A stretch of 64,000 nt of DNA from Klebsiella huaxiensis (GCF_003261575.2 NZ_CP036175.1:4402001-4466000), one strand, 5' to 3'; shown: positions 25,731 through 35,572, counted from the stretch's first letter. Notes: generated from the sequence alone by a model not told the origin. Numbers and translations are program-made.

Positions 25731-27842
25731 ATGAGCACGCATACCGCCGCTCAACACCACGCTTCAACTGACCGGTCAGAACCGATTGAGTCAGCGAATT
25801 TTTCCGGGTTTCCCGCCCTTTTAGTTGGCCTGTGCTGCCTGCTTCCGCTTAATGTAGTCGCCGCAGAGAGCGAAGAGCAGGAGAAAAAGCGCACGGATAG
25901 CAGTTATCAGGATCAGGATCTGATGATCGTTACCGGCGAAAAAACCGCTCGTTCGCTACTCGATACCGGCTCCAGCGTTGAGGTGTTCGATAGCCGACGG
26001 ATCGACAGCATGCCGGGAGCTGAAACCGTCTCTGACCTGATGCGCATGACTGCCAACACCGTCGATATCGGTATCGGTAACGATCTGCCAACCGTACGCG
26101 GGGTGGATGGTTCCGGGCCAAGCACCGGAGCCGGAGCGTTTCTCAGTGGGACCCGTCCGCGCCTGGGGCTTTCTCTTGATGGCCGTTCTCTGACCTATAA
26201 TGAGCAGGCCTACGGTCCGCAGTCGCTGTGGGATATGGAACGGGTGGAAATTTTTCGCGGACCGCAGAGCTATATTCAAGGCCGTAACGCCATTGCCGGG
26301 GCCATCGTGATGACATCAAAAGACCCGGATTTTGGCTGGGAGAGCGCCTTCAAAGGCGGCGCGGGTAATCAGCATTCGTCCCAGCTTGCCGCGATGGTCA
26401 ACGCTCCGCTGATTGAAGAACAGCTGGCCTTCCGCGCCAGCGTTGATCGCCAGCGGCGGCGCAGCGATATCAATTTACCAGCCTACGATCCGGTCGGCGA
26501 TCCGAGCGAAGTACAAACCACCAGCGCTCGCGCGAAGCTGCTATTCAACCCGGCAGGTCTGCGCAATCTCACCACCAAACTCACCTTCAACCACTCCGAT
26601 AGCGGAGCTCCACAAAACGAAAGCCTTAACCCGATGCCACACCCGACCAGCTCCCGTTACGACTGGCGGCGGGCGGTGTTTAAAAGCAACGTCAATAGCG
26701 GTATCTGGGATCTTGCCTGGGAAGGCGATGACGGCCTGCGGCTGGAAAACCGCTTTATTTACACTGGATTCCACATTAACCGCTACGTCGCCGACGGCCT
26801 GCCAAAAGCCAAAATCGATGGTTCTGAAGTGCACGTCGAACCCGTCGTGCACTTCGGCAATAGCGACAGCCGCCTGCGGGGCTTTGCCGGATTACGCTAT
26901 TTCGACGCCTCACAGGATGAGTCAGTCTATATCTTTGGCGGTTCCACCTTCACCGATGATACCCGCACCAGTTCAGCCTACGGCGAGCTGACCTGGGCGG
27001 TCACGCCGCAGGTGGATATTACGACCTCCACCCGCCTTGAGCGCGAGCACCGCAAACGTCTCGGCGGCAGCCAGAGCGTGCGCATTGATTTTGACGAAAC
27101 TTACAACGTCTTTTTACCGAAACTGGACGTCGCCTGGAAACCGGAGGCCAATCAAACCTGGGGCGCACGCGTTGCGCGAGGCTATAACGCCGGCGGCGCG
27201 GGGATCACGCTGAGCGCACCGATCACCAGCTACACCTATGACTCGGAATACGTCTGGAACTATGAGCTTTATACTCGCCACGCCCTGAACGATGGCAACG
27301 TAGTCTTAACCGGCAACCTTTTCTACAACGACTACAAAGATATGCAGCTCCCCTATTACCTCGCCGCCAATTCTACGGTAATCCGTAATGCCGATAAGGT
27401 TGAAACCTGGGGCGCAGAGATGGGAGCCACCTGGACACCGCGTTGGGATCTGGAGCTTTCCGGCAATATCGGTTTACTGAAAACCAAAATTGCCGAATTC
27501 CCCGGCAGCGGCGTTGAAGGTCACGAGCTGGCCCGCGCTCCTGCGTATACCGCCAACGTCGGCGCCGCCTGGCAGGTTGCCAGCGGCTGGGAGCTGAGCG
27601 GCAACGTCGCCTTCTCCGACTCCTACTACTCCGCCTACGACAACGACTCACGTGGTCGTATCGGCTCTTATTGGTCGGCGAATGCGCAGCTGGCTTACAC
27701 CTTTATGTACGGTCGGGCGACGTTGTTCGCGCAAAACCTGTTTGATTCCGACCGCAAGGTGATGGTCAGCAGCAACGATGTTTATACCGCCATTCAGCAA
27801 CGCTCACGCCTGGTCGGTGCCGCCGTGGAATTACGCTTTTAA
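25731..27842 (+). CDS. TonB-dependent outer-membrane receptor, iron-regulated
   Basis: 703 residues. A long N-terminal extension (about 30 residues) precedes the hydrophobic signal core FPALLVGLCCLLPLNVVAA. A TonB-box-like segment DLMIVTGEK follows, then the plug domain (about 65-185, with VERVEIF-like MERVEIFRGPQSYIQGRNAIAGAI) and a 22-strand barrel ending in the aromatic terminal VELRF. Such receptors import siderophores or other metal chelates using TonB energy. The Fur box upstream points to an iron compound. The downstream YncE-like gene recalls the E. coli yncD/yncE pair, although there they are divergent. The ligand is not identifiable; start taken at ATG 25731, preceded by AAAGGAGAG. 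Confidence 0.9.
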   Translation: MSTHTAAQHHASTDRSEPIESANFSGFPALLVGLCCLLPLNVVAAESEEQEKKRTDSSYQDQDLMIVTGEKTARSLLDTGSSVEVFDSRRIDSMPGAETVSDLMRMTANTVDIGIGNDLPTVRGVDGSGPSTGAGAFLSGTRPRLGLSLDGRSLTYNEQAYGPQSLWDMERVEIFRGPQSYIQGRNAIAGAIVMTSKDPDFGWESAFKGGAGNQHSSQLAAMVNAPLIEEQLAFRASVDRQRRRSDINLPAYDPVGDPSEVQTTSARAKLLFNPAGLRNLTTKLTFNHSDSGAPQNESLNPMPHPTSSRYDWRRAVFKSNVNSGIWDLAWEGDDGLRLENRFIYTGFHINRYVADGLPKAKIDGSEVHVEPVVHFGNSDSRLRGFAGLRYFDASQDESVYIFGGSTFTDDTRTSSAYGELTWAVTPQVDITTSTRLEREHRKRLGGSQSVRIDFDETYNVFLPKLDVAWKPEANQTWGARVARGYNAGGAGITLSAPITSYTYDSEYVWNYELYTRHALNDGNVVLTGNLFYNDYKDMQLPYYLAANSTVIRNADKVETWGAEMGATWTPRWDLELSGNIGLLKTKIAEFPGSGVEGHELARAPAYTANVGAAWQVASGWELSGNVAFSDSYYSAYDNDSRGRIGSYWSANAQLAYTFMYGRATLFAQNLFDSDRKVMVSSNDVYTAIQQRSRLVGAAVELRF

Positions 27843-27868
27843 CGAACACCTTAATTGGAGATAACAGG

Positions 27869-29077
27869 ATGTCTGGGATCCACTTTCGTTTATTTACCGC
27901 CTTGCTGATGGCAACGGCGACATTCGCTCAGGCGCAGGAGACGCTTATCAAGCCGGAGGATATTCATCGCGCCGCCGTCGCGCCAGCGGTGGTTGAGCTG
28001 GCCTGGAGTGCAAAACAAAATGCCGTGTTTGTCAGCTCGCCGGACTGGAAGGATGAGAAAAAATCGACCGTTCTGCGCCTCAATCCGCAAACTCTGGAAA
28101 CGCAGGCCACCATCTCTATTGATGTCAAAGGTTTTGGCGTCGCGCTGGACGATGAGAATAATCGTCTCTATTTGACCGAAGGCTTCAACGGCAGCGTGGG
28201 GATTGTTGATACCGCCACCAACCGCAGCCTGGGGTCGATAAAATTACAAGATGAGGTCAATATTGAATCAGCCTGGCGTAAAGCGGGCATGAGCGGTGAA
28301 CGCCTCGATTTTATGCTCGCCGAGCTTAAGCGTTTCAAAATCAGCGAAGGCTATCTGTATAAAGTCCGCGAGGCGCGATTTGATGCCCAGACCGGGCGTC
28401 TGTTCCTGCCCGGCCTCGGTTACGGCGTGGACAGCGTGCTCTACGTGGTGAATACCCGCACCGGCAAACTGGAGAAAACCCTTCCCGGCTTCGGTTTCTA
28501 TGCCGTCGGTATCGCGCTGGATGAAAAAGGACGCCGTGTGTTCGTCTCGAACATGCAGGGTCAGTTGATGACCGTCAATGCCGATACACTGGAAATAACC
28601 AGTAAGCATGAGATCCAGGCCGATCAACTGCTGAATCTGGTTTATGACCGCAAAAACGATCGGATTCTGGGCGTTGACCAGGGGATCGATCGCGACAAGT
28701 ACCGCAACTATCATCTGAAAGAAACCTACACTCGCCGCAGCAGCGGGCATCGCCTGTTCGCCATGAACGCGCAGGACGGCAAACTACTGACCAGCGTTGA
28801 GACCCAGGAAGTGCCGATTTCCCTGCTGCTTGATGAAGAGAAAGAACGGGTTTATGTGACCAATCGCGGCGGCGTGCGGGTGGAAAAAGGCGCAGGCTCG
28901 CTTTCCGTCTTTGAGAGTAAGACGCTGGCTCATCTGCAAACCCTCCCGCTGCTTCCACACCCAAACAGCCTGGCGCTGGATAACAAAGCGCACGCGCTGT
29001 TTGTCACCGTGAAAAACGACGGTGCGGCGGCAAAAGCCAACACCGAAGAAAGCGTAGCGCGAATTCCGCTGCGTTGA
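27869..29077 (+). CDS. YncE-like periplasmic beta-propeller protein
   Basis: 402 residues with a Sec signal (MSGIHFRLFTALLMATATFAQA). Repeated propeller blades carry motifs such as VALDDENNRLYLTEGFNGSV, IALDEKGRRVFVSNMQG, LLDEEKERVYVTNRGG and LALDNKAHALFVTVKND. This is the YncE/YVTN-type seven-blade family. It starts 26 nt after the receptor stop, so it is co-transcribed under the Fur box. E. coli YncE binds DNA weakly and is iron-regulated, but its role is unsettled. A role as periplasmic partner of the receptor is inferred from operon structure only. Confidence 0.87.
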   Translation: MSGIHFRLFTALLMATATFAQAQETLIKPEDIHRAAVAPAVVELAWSAKQNAVFVSSPDWKDEKKSTVLRLNPQTLETQATISIDVKGFGVALDDENNRLYLTEGFNGSVGIVDTATNRSLGSIKLQDEVNIESAWRKAGMSGERLDFMLAELKRFKISEGYLYKVREARFDAQTGRLFLPGLGYGVDSVLYVVNTRTGKLEKTLPGFGFYAVGIALDEKGRRVFVSNMQGQLMTVNADTLEITSKHEIQADQLLNLVYDRKNDRILGVDQGIDRDKYRNYHLKETYTRRSSGHRLFAMNAQDGKLLTSVETQEVPISLLLDEEKERVYVTNRGGVRVEKGAGSLSVFESKTLAHLQTLPLLPHPNSLALDNKAHALFVTVKNDGAAAKANTEESVARIPLR

Positions 29078-29098
29078 TGTTTGATTGCAAGTCATCAG

Positions 29099-29133
29099 GC
29101 CCGGCGCAACCGTATGTTGCTGCCGGGCTTTTT
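29099..29133 (+). terminator. Rho-independent terminator of the receptor operon
   Basis: GCCCGGC (29099-29105) plus GCAAC pair with GTTGC plus GCCGGGC (29122-29128), followed by TTTTTATT. It sits 22 nt after the propeller stop codon. Confidence 0.9.
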
Positions 29134-29412
29134 ATTCACGGGGATATTGGCCTCTCTCTCAATGCTCTTTGGTGGAACTGAGCACGCCCAGTAATAAAAT
29201 CCGCTGCACGCGAGAAAAACCGAAGACTCAATACTAAGCTGTATCAACGGTCAGTTTATGAGCAAACCACCATCAATCTGACCGCCATTCAATCCGACAA
29301 TAATAAGGCGACTCTGCGAGCCGCCAGTGACCCTTTTATTATTTTTAGTTTACTGAAGGATTATCACCGTCCGTTTACGGGCAATATATTAATAATCATA
29401 AGGAAACTACGT

Positions 29413-32400
29413 ATGGCGATGGGCTGTTATTCTCTCCTCTGCGGTCAATACAGCCCCCGCAGAGTTACAAGTTTCTTGCTAGTAAGCGCCAGTTTATTAT
29501 TCAGTCATAATGGGGTTGCCGGGGAAATATCCCCTTATACGCCAGAGGTCCTCAGGCAAGCCTATTTAGATTCAGCGGATGCGCTCGCGCAAAACGATCC
29601 CGATGCGTTTGAGCGCCTGGGAATGTATTTCACCGTGGGTCTTAACCAGTCCGCCGATCGGTTCAGCCAGAGCGCCAACGATTTTGACAGCCTTCTGGGT
29701 AGAAATTACCTGTTGAATCCACAGAACCTGGCGATTAGCGCGTTACCCGGAGACCTTAGCCAGCGAACGCTAAATTATGATTATGAACAGGGAAACTTCA
29801 GAGATTACCTTTCCTATTATCTTTATGCCCTGACCAGTTACGATGCCGAAAGCATCAGAGTACTCAATGCGCTCGCCGCAGAGATAGCTTCTCGTTTACC
29901 GACCGCGCAAATAACGCCGTATCAGGAACCGGGGATCGCGATTAATGTAAAAGCCGAATTAAACGCCGGGCGCGACTGGAATACGATTTCCCGTAACTGG
30001 GATCAACATGCCGCCAGTTGGAAAACACCGGAAGCGCAGACCAATTGGGGGCTTGAAAAAACCGGGGCTTACTACGCCTACGCGCTGGGTATCACCGGTA
30101 AAGGGGTCAACGTCGGGGTGCTGGATTCCGGTATTCTGTTGACTCACAATGAGTTTCAGGGAAATAACGCTGAAGGTAACTCCAGAATCCAGGCCGTCAC
30201 CGCCAGCGGGGTCTATTACGCCACCCACCCGGCCTATTCCACCGAAGAAGATGAGCATGGTGTCCCTATCAGAATCGGAGAGTTCCAGCAGGGCGAAGCT
30301 TTTACCCTGTCAGGGGTTTACGATCCCGCCATCAACGACGCCCACGGCACCGAAATGTCAGGCGTACTGGCCGCCAGCCGCGACGGCACAGGTATGCATG
30401 GTGTGGCATTTAACGCAAACCTGTTTGTCGCCAATACCGGCGGCACCGATGATAACCGTTTTCAGGGTTCGCGAGATCTGGATTACAACGCCTTTAAAGC
30501 CAGCTTTGACGCGCTGGCCGCCCATCACGTCATTCTGGTCAATCAGAGCTGGGGGCAAGATTCCAGGGATGAAGTCGAAAACGATTTTGGTGATATCTCC
30601 GCCAACAGCGCCGATAAACTGGCGGCGATGAAAGCCGCATTCCGTCCGTTCTGGGATGCCGTTCAGGCAGGCCACAAAACCTGGCTGGACGCGATGGTCG
30701 ACGCCGGACGCAAATACTCTTTTGTCCAGGTCGTCTCCGCCAGCAACAACAGTCTGGGCGCCAACCCCGCCACCAACGCAAACCTGCCATGGTTTTATCC
30801 TGAGCTGGAGTCACGCTGGCTGAGCGTCAGCGGGCTGGATCAGACTCATGCTCAGGTCTACAACCAGTGCGGTAGCGCAAAATGGTGGTGCATCATGGGC
30901 GCATCGGGTATGCCCTCCACCTCACTGAGTGGGGGATATACCCCCAACGCGAACGGCACATCAGCCTCTGCACCTAATATCTCAGGAGCGATGGCCCTGA
31001 TCGCAGAACGCTTTTCTTATCTGTCACCGACGGAAATCCGCAACGTCCTGCTGACCACCAGCACCCTACAGTTGGCGGACAACCCGGAGCAGCTTCCCGG
31101 ACCAGGGAGCGAAGATGGCCTGCGCACCTACGATTATCTGCAACCGGTACACAACGCACCAGCAGGAACGCCACAGGTTCCCAATGATTTTGGCTGGGGA
31201 ATACCTGATTTGAAAAAAGCGATGCAGGGGCCGGGGCAACTGCTGGGCAGCCTGACGGCCGACCTCCCCGCCGGGCTGCGCGATATCTGGGCCAACGACA
31301 TCTCTGACGACGCCATTCGCGCCAGACAAGCAGAAAACGAGGCCGAACAGCAGGCATGGCGGCAAACCAAACGGCAAAACGGCTGGGAAAATGGACTACC
31401 GGACGATGCCAGCGCCGACGATGAATTTGAATATGAAGTCGGTATGAATCGCCAACGGGCTGCGCAAGATCTGGCGTTGGATGCGTTGAGTGGGAAAAAT
31501 TATGTGGGAAGTCTGATTAAGCTAGGAGATGGTGAGCTGATTCTCAGCGGCAATAATACCTGGCAGGGCAGCACCTGGGTGCGCGGCGGCATGCTGTCCG
31601 TCGACGGCACGTTACAACACTCCGCTGTCACAGTTGATGCCAGCGGCGTCGGTACGGTAAGAGAGATAACCGGCGTTATGACCACCTCTGGCGGCGTGCT
31701 TGCCGGAACCGGGTACCTGCAACAGGTCACCGTTAACGGCGGCGGGACGCTCTCCCCCGGACATTCCATTGGCGTTATGCACACGGGAGATATCACCTTC
31801 AATCCAGGCTCTCTGTATCGGGTCGAGGTCAACGCCAGTGGACAAAGCGACAGCATCCAGAGCAGCGGCCAGGCCCGGCTCAACGGCGGCACCGTTGCCG
31901 TAGCGCTGGAGAACCGCCCGAACTTGCTATCACAGCAGGAGGTAACAACTCTGCTGGGCCAGCGCTACACCATCCTCAGCGCGACCGACGGGATCACCGG
32001 ACAATTCAGCACCGTCATACCGCAATATTTGTTCCTCGGTACCGCGCTGGCTTATGATCACGATGCCCTCTCTCTGGCGGTGGGGCGCAACGCCAGATCA
32101 TTTGCTTCCGTTGCCACAACCCATAATACCCGGGGCGTCGCACTGGCGGCAGAGGCTTTGCCAACGGGTCATCCTGTGCAGGAGAGTATTCTGCAACTCT
32201 CAACTCCAACTGAAGCTCAGCGGGCATTTCGCCAGCTTTCCGGGCAGATCCACGCCGATATCGCCGCCACCTTGATAAACGACAGTCGCTATTTACGCGA
32301 TACGCTCTATGACCGTCTGCGGCAGGCGGATGATGAGAGCGTCGCCAGTGATATTAAAACCGCATCCGGCAACGGTAGCTGGGCCAAACTGCTGGGAGCC

Positions 32401-33192
32401 TGGGATCATGCTTCAGCTGACGGCAACGCGTCGGCTTACCACGCCTCAGCCTGGGGCGTATTGTTCGGATTCGATACCCCGCTCAGCGAGACGGCCCGCG
32501 TCGGTATCGCCACAGGTTACACCCGAACGCAGTTTGACGGCACCGATAGCGCCTCGGCGAACAGCGATAACTTCCCCCTCGCGCTTTATGGCAGCCAACG
32601 CATGGGAAACACCACGTTACGCACTGGTGCAGCATGGACCTGGCACCGCATCGACACCTCGCGTTCAGTGGTCTATGGCATGGAGTCCGGACAACAGAAT
32701 GCACGCTATAACGCCCGCACAGCACAGGTTTTTGCCGATGTGGGCTACGGTCTTGAGACCGCCTGGCTGACGCTGGAGCCGTTCGCCAACCTGAGCTATA
32801 TCAGTTACCAGAATCAGGGATTTCATGAGCGAGGCAATGCCGCCGCCCTGTATGCCAGCCGCCAAAACAACGAAGCCACATTATCAACGCTCGGAATGCG
32901 GGCGGATAAAATATGGGGTTTGACGAAAACCGTGGCGCTAAAAGTAGGAGGCGAGCTGGGCTGGCTGCATCAGTATGGTTCCACCGAACGCGAGATGCGG
33001 CAACGCTTCACCCAAAACGGGCAAGGATTTGATACCCGAAGCGTGCCCGCTTCCCGCGATGGCGCAACGCTGCGCGCTCGGGCAGAGCTGAACATCGGTC
33101 CCAACGCTAGCGTGGCTTTGGGGTACAGCGGATTGTTGTCGAATAACAATCAGGATAATAGCGTAGATGCCAGGCTGAGCTGGCGCTTCTGA
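29413..33192 (+). CDS. Subtilisin-type serine protease autotransporter
   Basis: 1259 residues. Signal peptide at the N-terminus (hydrophobic core SFLLVSASLLFSHNGVAG, cleavage about residue 37). The S8 protease domain has all three catalytic sites: Asp in NVGVLDSGILLTHNEF (about residue 238), His in NDAHGTEMSGVLAA (about 314) and Ser in NGTSASAPNISGAMAL (about 519). A beta-helical linker with autotransporter repeat sequence (GDGELILSGNNTWQGSTWV, about 705) follows. The last 270 residues are a beta-barrel translocator ending LSWRF. It resembles the Serratia Ssp/Bordetella SphB1/Neisseria NalP group. It is exported to the cell surface and may process itself or other surface proteins. Monocistronic; AAGGAAA precedes the ATG. 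Confidence 0.95.
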   Translation: MAMGCYSLLCGQYSPRRVTSFLLVSASLLFSHNGVAGEISPYTPEVLRQAYLDSADALAQNDPDAFERLGMYFTVGLNQSADRFSQSANDFDSLLGRNYLLNPQNLAISALPGDLSQRTLNYDYEQGNFRDYLSYYLYALTSYDAESIRVLNALAAEIASRLPTAQITPYQEPGIAINVKAELNAGRDWNTISRNWDQHAASWKTPEAQTNWGLEKTGAYYAYALGITGKGVNVGVLDSGILLTHNEFQGNNAEGNSRIQAVTASGVYYATHPAYSTEEDEHGVPIRIGEFQQGEAFTLSGVYDPAINDAHGTEMSGVLAASRDGTGMHGVAFNANLFVANTGGTDDNRFQGSRDLDYNAFKASFDALAAHHVILVNQSWGQDSRDEVENDFGDISANSADKLAAMKAAFRPFWDAVQAGHKTWLDAMVDAGRKYSFVQVVSASNNSLGANPATNANLPWFYPELESRWLSVSGLDQTHAQVYNQCGSAKWWCIMGASGMPSTSLSGGYTPNANGTSASAPNISGAMALIAERFSYLSPTEIRNVLLTTSTLQLADNPEQLPGPGSEDGLRTYDYLQPVHNAPAGTPQVPNDFGWGIPDLKKAMQGPGQLLGSLTADLPAGLRDIWANDISDDAIRARQAENEAEQQAWRQTKRQNGWENGLPDDASADDEFEYEVGMNRQRAAQDLALDALSGKNYVGSLIKLGDGELILSGNNTWQGSTWVRGGMLSVDGTLQHSAVTVDASGVGTVREITGVMTTSGGVLAGTGYLQQVTVNGGGTLSPGHSIGVMHTGDITFNPGSLYRVEVNASGQSDSIQSSGQARLNGGTVAVALENRPNLLSQQEVTTLLGQRYTILSATDGITGQFSTVIPQYLFLGTALAYDHDALSLAVGRNARSFASVATTHNTRGVALAAEALPTGHPVQESILQLSTPTEAQRAFRQLSGQIHADIAATLINDSRYLRDTLYDRLRQADDESVASDIKTASGNGSWAKLLGAWDHASADGNASAYHASAWGVLFGFDTPLSETARVGIATGYTRTQFDGTDSASANSDNFPLALYGSQRMGNTTLRTGAAWTWHRIDTSRSVVYGMESGQQNARYNARTAQVFADVGYGLETAWLTLEPFANLSYISYQNQGFHERGNAAALYASRQNNEATLSTLGMRADKIWGLTKTVALKVGGELGWLHQYGSTEREMRQRFTQNGQGFDTRSVPASRDGATLRARAELNIGPNASVALGYSGLLSNNNQDNSVDARLSWRF

Positions 33193-33277
33193 ACGGGCAT
33201 ATCGGTAAAGATCCGGCGGCGCGGGTAACTGCTGCCGCCCTAACTCGTTTCGCTACTTTTTTAACGTATATGCGCGG

Positions 33278-33598
33278 TTAGTGCGCCACCAGCCACTGTT
33301 CAAACGCCTGTAGCGCCGCTTCATTGATCCCGTTTGCCAGCGGCTTCACCAGGCAGTTCCACCCCGGACATATACCGTAGCCGTTACCATTACTGGCGAA
33401 CACGACGCGGTGCTGGATTCCGGCGCAGCGCACCTGGATTTTTATCCGGAGCAAAGCAGGCATAATGTCATCACTGAACGCATCATTAATCACGTTATAC
33501 AATGTGGAGAAGATAAAACGCTGCTGGTGATCATTATGCAGGATATTTTGGTCAGAAAAACTCCTTAGACGGAGCAGCAGATCTTCTATGGAATTAAC
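33278..33598 (-). pseudogene. Unrecognised 5'-incomplete reading frame
   Basis: On the minus strand the frame is open from about 33598 to a stop at 33278, roughly 106 codons, with no ATG near its beginning; TTG 33502 or the internal ATG near 33461 are the only possible starts. The predicted peptide looks protein-like (LLLRLRSFSDQNILHNDHQQ, then FSDDIMPALLRIKIQ, ending FEQWLVAH). It lies at the border between the GC-rich autotransporter and the AT-rich fimbrial island, which suggests a gene truncated when the island was acquired. No family recognised. Confidence 0.4.
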
Positions 33599-33601
33599 TT
33601 A

Positions 33602-34213
33602 TCGACCATTCGGTCTTGGGAGCATCTCTGAGTGCTGGGTTTAGTATCAGAATTCACATTGCATGAGATAAATCACATAAATTAGGACAAAAGCATAAGA
33701 ATATATTCCCCATCACAAATATGAATTAATCTTTATACATAGGATAATTGCATATTTTTGATTAGTCATTTTGATGTTAAACATATTTCAATGTTGTAAT
33801 TTTAAAAACCAAACCCATAGAAATGATTCAAAAAACCACAGCAGAACAATAAATAATCACGCAAATTGAAAAAAATAACTCATCGCGCCTCAAAAACAAA
33901 CAAAAAAAACAAACAAACACACCAATTTCATATGAAAAATAAACATTTTATTATATGGTTACAATAAACATATTGATAATATATAGTTACAGTAAACATA
34001 TCATTACAATTTATAAGTTCAATTTTCATCATGATTGATTGTATTATTAATTAGCATTTTTATGATTTGTCTCCTCTTTTTTAAAAGCAATATTAAATGA
34101 TACAACCAATTTTATCTCACCGTAATTTACCGTTAATATTTGTTCAGGGTAAGAAACCCATCTACGCAATACGCTAAAAGGATTAAGCGCACTTCATTAA
34201 AGGACTGAATGAT
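33602..34213. promoter_or_regulatory. AT-rich control region ahead of the fimbrial island
   Basis: About 610 bases without a supported gene, extremely A+T-rich with many A-tracts (for example 33870-33950), as seen in H-NS-bound fimbrial promoters. It contains a direct repeat, GTTACAATAAACATAT at 33958-33973 and GTTACAGTAAACATAT at 33986-34001 (28-bp period). AAAGGA at the right end is the ribosome site of the next gene. Confidence 0.6.
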
Positions 34214-34765
34214 ATGAATTACCATTTCATCTCTGACGATCGCATGTTTTTGTCTGGGATTAAGATCGTCACGCAAGAGCTTGCTGGCACATCTTTATTT
34301 TTAAATCCAACAGAAGGGATCAGATATTTTTCTCCCAAAAGTGGTGATCTTGTCGTTTTAGCTGTCAACAATAGCCATCTCCGTAGTATCTTAATGAAGA
34401 TAGCGTATAAAAAAAGCTGCCGGCTTCTGATCTTGCTAGATATGCCTGTCGTGACGACAACCCAAACATATTTCCCGTGGCTTGCCCCTAAACGTATGGG
34501 CAGTGAGGATTTTTTATTGCTAATCCAAAAAGCAAGTAAATCACCATATTATCTGGGTAGAAAAAAATATCCTCAGAAAATAATTGATTTATTCATTTGC
34601 TTAGGTAATGGACATCCGATAGAAGCGGTTGTTGAACACCATAATCTTTCGGCTAAATATATTTACCAAGCGAAACGGAATGTTTTATATAAATATGGCT
34701 TTATGAGTTGTAATGCTCTTGCTGTTTTATTTTGCAGAGACATACTCGAAGCATATAATTTTTAG
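34214..34765 (+). CDS. LuxR-type regulator of the fimbrial island
   Basis: 183 residues. The C-terminal part (about 118-178) reads as a LuxR/FixJ-like helix-turn-helix: QKIIDLFICLGNGHPIEAVV, then LSAKYIYQAKRNVLYKYGF as recognition helix. The N-terminal 115 residues resemble a degenerate receiver domain without the usual phosphoacceptor pattern. Such small LuxR proteins (FimZ/FimW-like) often flank fimbrial operons. It lies 160 nt before the pilin gene on the same strand and is very AT-rich. Its control of the operon is inferred from position. Confidence 0.75.
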   Translation: MNYHFISDDRMFLSGIKIVTQELAGTSLFLNPTEGIRYFSPKSGDLVVLAVNNSHLRSILMKIAYKKSCRLLILLDMPVVTTTQTYFPWLAPKRMGSEDFLLLIQKASKSPYYLGRKKYPQKIIDLFICLGNGHPIEAVVEHHNLSAKYIYQAKRNVLYKYGFMSCNALAVLFCRDILEAYNF

Positions 34766-34923
34766 ATTTTATATTTTTATACATACTACCTGGTAGCTTT
34801 TATATGCTTAAGATAAAGCATGTTAAATAGTTCTGGTGTTTTATTAGGATATAAAAAAATTGTCTCAAGAATACATAATATTCTGAAAGGCATTTCATAA
34901 CCCAAAAAATGGAGTTTTATCAT

Positions 34924-35496
34924 ATGAAAATGAACCGTGTTTTAATGGCTGCTTTAGCTTCCTCTGCTTTGTTATCCGCAAGCGCAATGGCTGCTGACGG
35001 AACCATCACCTTCAATGGTCAGGTTACTGCTAGCGCATGTACCACTGTTGCAGGCGCTGCAATAATTGGCGGCACCGCATCTAACAACGCAACTATCGGT
35101 CTGCCAAATGTAACCGCCACTTCTCTAAGTGCGGCCGCAGGCACCTACGCGGGACATACACCGTTCACAATTGAACTCAGCGGCTGCCAGGCAACAGCAG
35201 CACTGAACAACGTACGTGCTCTGTTCACCACAACCACTTCTCCTGTCGGAGATAGTAATATCATGGGTAACACCGCAGTTGGTGGTGCAGGTGACGTAGG
35301 TATTGCAATTTTGTCTGGCGGTACCCAAGTTGATCTGAACGGCGGCCCAAGCGTAGCACCTGGCGTAGCCCTGCCTCCTTCAGGAACTCCAGGGGCAGTC
35401 TCTCTGCAATACACCGCAGCGTATAAATCGCTCAGCACCAGCGTAACCACTGGTCCGGTTCAAGGTATTACAGATTACGTCATTTCTTACTATTAA
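34924..35496 (+). CDS. Major fimbrial subunit (chaperone-usher type)
   Basis: 190 residues from the ATG at 34924 (MKMNRVLMAALASSALLSAS), with GGAG nine bases upstream. The signal peptide is cleaved after SAMAA. The mature pilin has the conserved Cys pair (GQVTASACTTVAG and IELSGCQATAAL) and the penultimate-tyrosine C-terminal strand (GITDYVISYY) used for donor-strand exchange. It is followed by a strong hairpin, so it can be expressed in excess over the usher. Better GC content than the rest of the island, as is common for highly expressed pilins. Confidence 0.93.
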   Translation: MKMNRVLMAALASSALLSASAMAADGTITFNGQVTASACTTVAGAAIIGGTASNNATIGLPNVTATSLSAAAGTYAGHTPFTIELSGCQATAALNNVRALFTTTTSPVGDSNIMGNTAVGGAGDVGIAILSGGTQVDLNGGPSVAPGVALPPSGTPGAVSLQYTAAYKSLSTSVTTGPVQGITDYVISYY

Positions 35497-35537
35497 TTTT
35501 TCACAACCTGAATTATTCAGGACGTGAAAAACTAAAA

Positions 35538-35572
35538 AAACGAAGATTCAGATTAAAGCTGAATCTTCGTTT
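35538..35572 (+). terminator. Partial terminator between pilin and usher genes
   Basis: AAACGAAGATTCAG (35538-35551) and CTGAATCTTCGTTT (35559-35572) form a perfect 14-bp stem with a 7-nt loop in the pilin-usher gap. The stem ends in TTT only, so it is likely to attenuate rather than abolish transcription of the assembly genes. Confidence 0.75.
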
